A stretch of DNA of 8,224 bases from assembly GCA_024653645.1 (NCBI GenBank), contig JANLHK010000013.1, positions 1-8,224 on the forward strand, written 5' to 3'. The notes beneath the pieces were generated by a model. It was not told the origin of the DNA, searched no databases, and was given only the letters and a program-made list of their open reading frames with translations. The stretch's first letter is position 1, and every line of letters begins with the position of its first letter. Position numbers and translations under genes: made by a program. This stretch comes from Candidatus Roizmanbacteria bacterium. Lineage in GTDB: Bacteria; Patescibacteriota; Microgenomatia; UBA1406. This document shows positions 5,348 to 8,224 of the stretch, in pieces.

Positions 5348-5938
5348 ATGCACACCAGAACGTACCCATTAGGCGAACTGCAGGCAAATTGCTACCTGCT
5401 TACCAAAGGCACCGACGCATTGATTATTGATCCGGGTGATAGTGCGGATTTTCTGCTTGAACTGGTGAGTAGGGAACAATTGAGGGTTTGGGGCATATTG
5501 GCAACCCATGGACATTATGACCATGTACTGGCAGCGGGAGAACTCCAAGCGTCGCTTGATATCCCACTCTATATAGGCGAGAAAGACGTATTTTTAGTAA
5601 AAAAAACGGAAAAAACAGCAGAACATTTTATGTCGGTAAAGCCGATTATACTTCCAGTGCAGGGAATGCAATTTTTGGAAGAAAAAGGCTATACTCTGGG
5701 ACCGTTTTCGTTTCAAGCCATCCCTGCTCCCGGCCACACGCCCGGTAGCTTTTCATTTTATTTTGAGTCAGAAAATGCATTGTTTGTAGGAGACGTTATG
5801 TTTGCCGATAACACCTACGGAAGCACAACACACCGGTACAGTAACAAACAAGATTTGGAGCGGTCAATACAGAAGTTAAAGGCCGTTAGTTTTGCCATAG
5901 TCTATCCCGGGCACGGGACATCCATGGTTCTTCAATAA
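5348..5938 (+). CDS. Metallo-beta-lactamase-fold hydrolase, glyoxalase II-like
   Basis: This 196-residue protein has the two-metal hydrolase signature: THGHYDH with H54, H56, D58 and H59, then H130 in APGHTPG, D149 in FVGDVMF and H189 in PGHG. The early NCYLL (14-18) and IIDPGD (26-31) are typical of the GloB-like group (hydroxyacylglutathione hydrolase or other thioester hydrolases). The length fits the short group without the C-terminal glutathione-binding domain, so the true substrate is open. The tail FADNTYGSTTHRYSNKQDLERSI (152-174) replaces the usual SIGRtD..gGd..el..Si loop. I chose ATG 5348 over an in-frame TTG at 5330 because the TTG lies upstream of the predicted -10, outside the likely transcript. 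The last 53 bp, which encode the PGHG motif, overlap the convergent gene. Confidence 0.9.
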   Translation: MHTRTYPLGELQANCYLLTKGTDALIIDPGDSADFLLELVSREQLRVWGILATHGHYDHVLAAGELQASLDIPLYIGEKDVFLVKKTEKTAEHFMSVKPIILPVQGMQFLEEKGYTLGPFSFQAIPAPGHTPGSFSFYFESENALFVGDVMFADNTYGSTTHRYSNKQDLERSIQKLKAVSFAIVYPGHGTSMVLQ

Positions 5939-6788
5939 TTGGCAAAGAGCAGGCGCGGTATCCAATTTCCATTGCTCGGTCAAGCGCGCGTAGCTTAGTG
6001 CGGTACGGGTTGGTATCGGGTAAACGGTAAAGACTCATCATGTCATTGAAGTTATGCATGGCAGCATAGGTGGAATAGACTAATCGGCTCCACACATAGG
6101 GCACCAGCTCTTTTCGGAATATTTTGCTGATTTGGCTAATGTCTCCACCAATTTCAATATAGTCGTAAATATCTCCATGAAGCCAATCTATCATATGGGG
6201 AAAGTCGCCATATCCGCATTCACTGGCAAATGAGAGGCAATCGGTATTAAGTCCAACAACCTCCTTTCTTTTACCTAGTTTACAATCAACCAGCAGGGTT
6301 GGGTACAGAGCGGGGTGTTTTATGTCTTGGTGTTGCGCGCGTGCATACAGTAATACATCACCGGGTTTCTGATACACGCTGGGGTTGATGCCATCATCGG
6401 CATAGAGCTTAACCTGGGATTCAAAGGGTGCGGGTGAAAGAATAGAGCCCCAAGCAAGCGGGGATTCGATGTTGTTGGCATTAATGCGGTCAAACATGAA
6501 TCGCAACGTTTCGTTCGTCAGGGCTTCGCTGATAAATGCATCAGCATCCGTGATAGCCTCGGGATTAGGCGCCAGTCCATTAACAGCACTGTCAATCAAA
6601 AGGCTCCGTCGGTTAACAAAATGGGAAGGGTTTTTGACGGCAACATATCCCTGCATGGTTTTTATCAGATGGACTTCTTCAAGCAGCTTTTTAAGCTGTT
6701 GAGTAAAAGGGAACTGCGGTTGGTAGGCTTTGTCTTTATAGGGGGCGGATGGCTCGCATGTGGTGGATCGGGTGTCCACCAAGGTCAT
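5886..6788 (-). CDS. Conserved-looking protein of unknown function with a possible PD-(D/E)XK motif
   Basis: This is a 300-residue soluble protein that I do not recognise. It has no signal peptide or membrane helix. Visible features are a polar N-terminus, an Asn/Asp-rich middle, a segment with KPGDVLLYARAQ (141-152) followed by YPTLLVDCKLGKRK (162-175), then a Cys/Gly/Asp stretch SECGYGDFPHMIDWLHGDIY (189-208) and a helical C-terminal third (215-283). D144 plus D168-x-K170 on a hydrophobic strand could be a PD-(D/E)XK nuclease-type site; that is speculative. C169, C184 and C191 lie close together. Its 3' end overlaps the MBL hydrolase gene by 53 bp. The first ATG (6788) is preceded by a TATGAT -10 candidate (revcomp of 6799-6804), giving a very short leader. 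It is divergent from tgt. Codon use looks like that of its neighbours. Confidence 0.75.
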   Translation of the reverse strand: MTLVDTRSTTCEPSAPYKDKAYQPQFPFTQQLKKLLEEVHLIKTMQGYVAVKNPSHFVNRRSLLIDSAVNGLAPNPEAITDADAFISEALTNETLRFMFDRINANNIESPLAWGSILSPAPFESQVKLYADDGINPSVYQKPGDVLLYARAQHQDIKHPALYPTLLVDCKLGKRKEVVGLNTDCLSFASECGYGDFPHMIDWLHGDIYDYIEIGGDISQISKIFRKELVPYVWSRLVYSTYAAMHNFNDMMSLYRLPDTNPYRTKLRALDRAMEIGYRACSLPIIEEPWMSRARDRLWQN

Positions 6789-6821
6789 CTAGATGTGGAT
6801 CATAAAATGCATAACTAGAGT

Positions 6822-6848
6822 AACTGTATACCGTCTGTACAGTTTTTT
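6822..6848. repeat. Inverted repeat with T-tract in the divergent spacer upstream of tgt
   Basis: AACTGTA (6822-6828) and TACAGTT (6838-6844) form a perfect 7-bp dyad with a 9-nt centre, and the right arm runs into TTTTTT (6843-6848). On the plus strand it looks like a weak intrinsic terminator that could stop readthrough from the hydrolase gene before it reaches tgt. As DNA it could equally be an operator, since it overlaps the -35 region of tgt and lies just upstream of the divergent unknown gene. Confidence 0.4.
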
Positions 6849-6865
6849 GCAACAGCATGTATAAT
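6836..6865 (+). promoter_or_regulatory. Promoter of tgt, probably giving a leaderless mRNA
   Basis: TGTACA (6836-6841, four of six -35 bases) and a consensus TATAAT (6860-6865) are 18 nt apart. The -10 ends 6 nt before ATG 6872, so the transcript would begin at or beside that start codon. An upstream in-frame ATG at 6857 lies before and within the -10 region and is therefore unlikely to be translated. The decamer TGTATAATAG (6858-6867) is identical to one at 3827-3836 in the flavin-module promoter. Confidence 0.6.
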
Positions 6866-6871
6866 AGCTTG

Positions 6872-7969
6872 ATGCAGCAACCTAAGTATTTCAAAACTAT
6901 AACGGGCAAACAGATACCATTGCCGGTATTTTTTCCTGACGCGACCCGTGCTGTGCTGAAGGCACTGGACAGTAGCGATATTGAGGGAACTAAAACACCC
7001 GGTATATTGGTCAATACGTATCACCTGTATTCGCAACCCGGTGCACAAACCATTAAGGAACTGGGTGGTGTGCGTACCTTTATGTCATGGAACGGCGGTA
7101 TTATTTCTGATTCCGGCGGATTCCAAGTTATGTCTATTGCCAAGACCAGTGGAGGAAAAAATGCGGTCACTGATAAGGGTGTGACGTTTAAAGAGCCGGG
7201 CAAAGAAAAGGTGGTATTTACTCCCGAGCTTTCCATTAAAGTGCAATCGGCGCTTTCTACTGACATGATGGTGGTATTCGATGATTTTACTGAGCCAGGG
7301 GCCGACTTGGAGCGTGCACGCGATACGGTTGAACGAACGATCCGTTGGGCTCGGCTGTGCAAGGATTTGTTTGAGCAATGGTGTGAACAGAAAAAATTAA
7401 CAGAAGCGAGTCGTCCTTATCTACTGGGGGTGGTGCAAGGAGGCGACCATCTTGATTTGCGAGCCGAATGCACGCAGCGCCTGGTTGACATTGGATTTGA
7501 TGGACTCGGGTATGGTGGCTGGCCGGTTATGGAAGACGGAAAATTTAATTATGACGTTGCCCGTGTCATTCGTGAAAATACTCCCCAAGATTATTTGCTG
7601 TATGGATTGGGTATTGGCAAACCGGATGAGATTGTGAAACTGGTTGATACCGGCTGGCACGTGTTTGATTGTGTATTGCCGACTCGTGACGCTCGTCATC
7701 GAAGACTGTATGTCTATAACGCAGACTCTATTGATGCCATTGATGTACGTGCAGACAAATTTTATTCCTACTATGTACCTGATAAACAGGACTACTACCG
7801 TGACGAGAGACCAGTAAGTACCGCCTGCGATTGTTTACTGTGTACTCGTTACCCCCGTTCATATCTGGCGCACTTGTTTCGCATTGGTGATATGACGGCA
7901 GGGCGGCTGGCGACGATTCACAATCTGAGGTTTTATTCGATTCTGATGGAGAAGCTGCGATTTACCTAG
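6872..7969 (+). CDS. tgt: tRNA-guanine transglycosylase (queuosine-type base exchange), divergent
   Basis: This 365-residue TIM-barrel enzyme swaps the guanine at tRNA position 34 for a 7-deazaguanine. Evidence: the general-acid motif SDSGGFQ with D80, the nucleophile D266 in VFDCVLPTRDARH, GVVQGG (187-191), YGLGIGKPDEI (244-254) and the zinc site CDCLLC (C319, C321, C324) with H350 in ATIHNL. Length is slightly below the usual 370-380. Substrate-pocket segments differ from standard bacterial Tgt: VVFDDFTEP (134-142) replaces the usual AFDEC.PYP, and YGGWPVMEDG (214-223) replaces IGGLaVGE. The base used (preQ1, preQ0, queuine or plain guanine) is therefore uncertain. No queuosine biosynthesis gene is in the window. 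I chose ATG 6872 because it lies 6 nt after a consensus TATAAT. Its stop overlaps the next convergent gene by 3 bp. Confidence 0.93.
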   Translation: MQQPKYFKTITGKQIPLPVFFPDATRAVLKALDSSDIEGTKTPGILVNTYHLYSQPGAQTIKELGGVRTFMSWNGGIISDSGGFQVMSIAKTSGGKNAVTDKGVTFKEPGKEKVVFTPELSIKVQSALSTDMMVVFDDFTEPGADLERARDTVERTIRWARLCKDLFEQWCEQKKLTEASRPYLLGVVQGGDHLDLRAECTQRLVDIGFDGLGYGGWPVMEDGKFNYDVARVIRENTPQDYLLYGLGIGKPDEIVKLVDTGWHVFDCVLPTRDARHRRLYVYNADSIDAIDVRADKFYSYYVPDKQDYYRDERPVSTACDCLLCTRYPRSYLAHLFRIGDMTAGRLATIHNLRFYSILMEKLRFT

Positions 7970-8224
7970 ACGCCCGTTCGTTGATCAACTAAACCCCCAC
8001 GGTAATACGCCTCATATATTGTTTTTCCATTTTTCGTAATGGCTTCGTGCCCTGAAAAGCGTTCCAGCTCACCGTCCCAGGAGTTCGTATACCGGTAGTC
8101 GCCCTGCACGAATTCCTTTGGTCCGCGAAAGGGATACTTTTCAGGCATGTGCATTAACGCTCCCCGCAGTATCTCATATACTGGGTCAGTGGCCACTCCG
8201 GGTTCAACCCATCCGTAATAGGTC
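7966..8224 (-). CDS. DUF5680-like protein, C-terminal part (5' end outside window)
   Basis: The minus-strand frame is open from the window edge to TAG (revcomp of 7966-7968), giving 85 visible codons. An internal GTG at 8194-8196 could be read as a start, but the frame continues upstream in good coding sequence (TYYGWVEPG), so the gene is more likely cut by the edge. The segment YPFRGPKEFVQGDYRYTN, then WDGELERFSGHEAI and IYEAYYRGG, resembles DUF5680 proteins, whose pattern is 'gdy.Y...y.G...f.G.E.v...gk.v....Y.GG'. The assignment is from memory. The domain is small, rich in Tyr, Trp and Gly, and has no assigned biochemical role. Its stop shares a CTAG with the tgt stop. Confidence 0.7.
   Translation of the reverse strand, partial: TYYGWVEPGVATDPVYEILRGALMHMPEKYPFRGPKEFVQGDYRYTNSWDGELERFSGHEAITKNGKTIYEAYYRGGLVDQRTGV

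Noticed and set aside
6857..6871. An ATG 15 bases upstream and in frame with tgt
   Set aside because: It lies immediately before the consensus TATAAT at 6860-6865, so it would not be in the transcript; ATG 6872 also gives the usual Tgt N-terminus.
7021..7378. Two long minus-strand open frames opposite tgt
   Set aside because: Tgt motifs read through the whole region on the plus strand, and the minus-strand products are low-complexity antisense translations without motifs.
356..7969. All complete genes end in TAA or TAG and none in TGA, hinting at UGA reassignment as in Gracilibacteria
   Set aside because: No in-frame UGA occurs inside any gene, so there is no sign of UGA being read as an amino acid; fewer than ten stops is too small a sample.
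1..8224. CRISPR arrays, insertion sequences, integrase attachment sites, replication origins
   Set aside because: No regularly spaced repeats, transposase motifs, terminal inverted repeats or DnaA-box clusters were seen; the tRNA gene is not followed by a phage-like gene or an obvious repeat of its 3' end.

Overview
The window looks like a compact chromosome segment from an ultra-small bacterium of the Candidate Phyla Radiation (Patescibacteria). The support is indirect: short intergenic spaces, overlapping convergent genes, no recognisable Shine-Dalgarno sequence at any start, single-anchor exported proteins of no known function, a DEAD-box helicase with a short Arg-rich N-terminal tail, and proteins clearly diverged from well-studied relatives. 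Base composition looks moderate (not computed) and the standard code works throughout. I cannot name a genus or species.

Layout. (1) 1-1156: two divergent membrane-anchored exported proteins of unknown function, the left one cut by the window edge. (2) 1157-2474: a DEAD-box RNA helicase gene with an extended -10 promoter and a ~125-nt structured leader. The leader carries a 16-codon ORF and mutually exclusive hairpins resembling an attenuator. (3) 2466-5232: a flavin-based redox module. On the minus strand, a membrane-anchored FMN-binding protein and ApbE flavin transferase form an operon. Divergent on the plus strand are an NqrB/RnfD-like integral membrane protein and then a two-CBS-domain protein that also has its own good promoter. 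The shared control region has back-to-back -10 elements and two overlapping dyads. (4) 5234-5938: tRNA-Ser(CGA) on the minus strand, divergent from a glyoxalase-II-like metallo-beta-lactamase hydrolase, with overlapping -10 boxes. (5) 5886-6788 minus: a 300-residue protein of unknown function whose 3' end overlaps the hydrolase gene by 53 bp. (6) 6872-7969: a divergent tRNA-guanine transglycosylase, probably translated from a leaderless mRNA. (7) 7966-8224 minus: the C-terminal part of a DUF5680-like protein, whose stop codon shares a CTAG with that of tgt.

How the parts fit. The most coherent system is region 3. ApbE would attach FMN to a Thr of the anchored FMN-binding protein, which would exchange electrons with the NqrB/RnfD-like membrane protein, as in extracytosolic flavinylated electron-transfer chains; the CBS protein may tie this to nucleotide status. 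ApbE has no export signal although its likely substrate faces outward. The helicase, tRNA and tgt genes are information-processing genes interspersed with these modules. At the four convergent junctions inside the window (2466, 5233, 5886, 7966) there is no room for an ordinary terminator.
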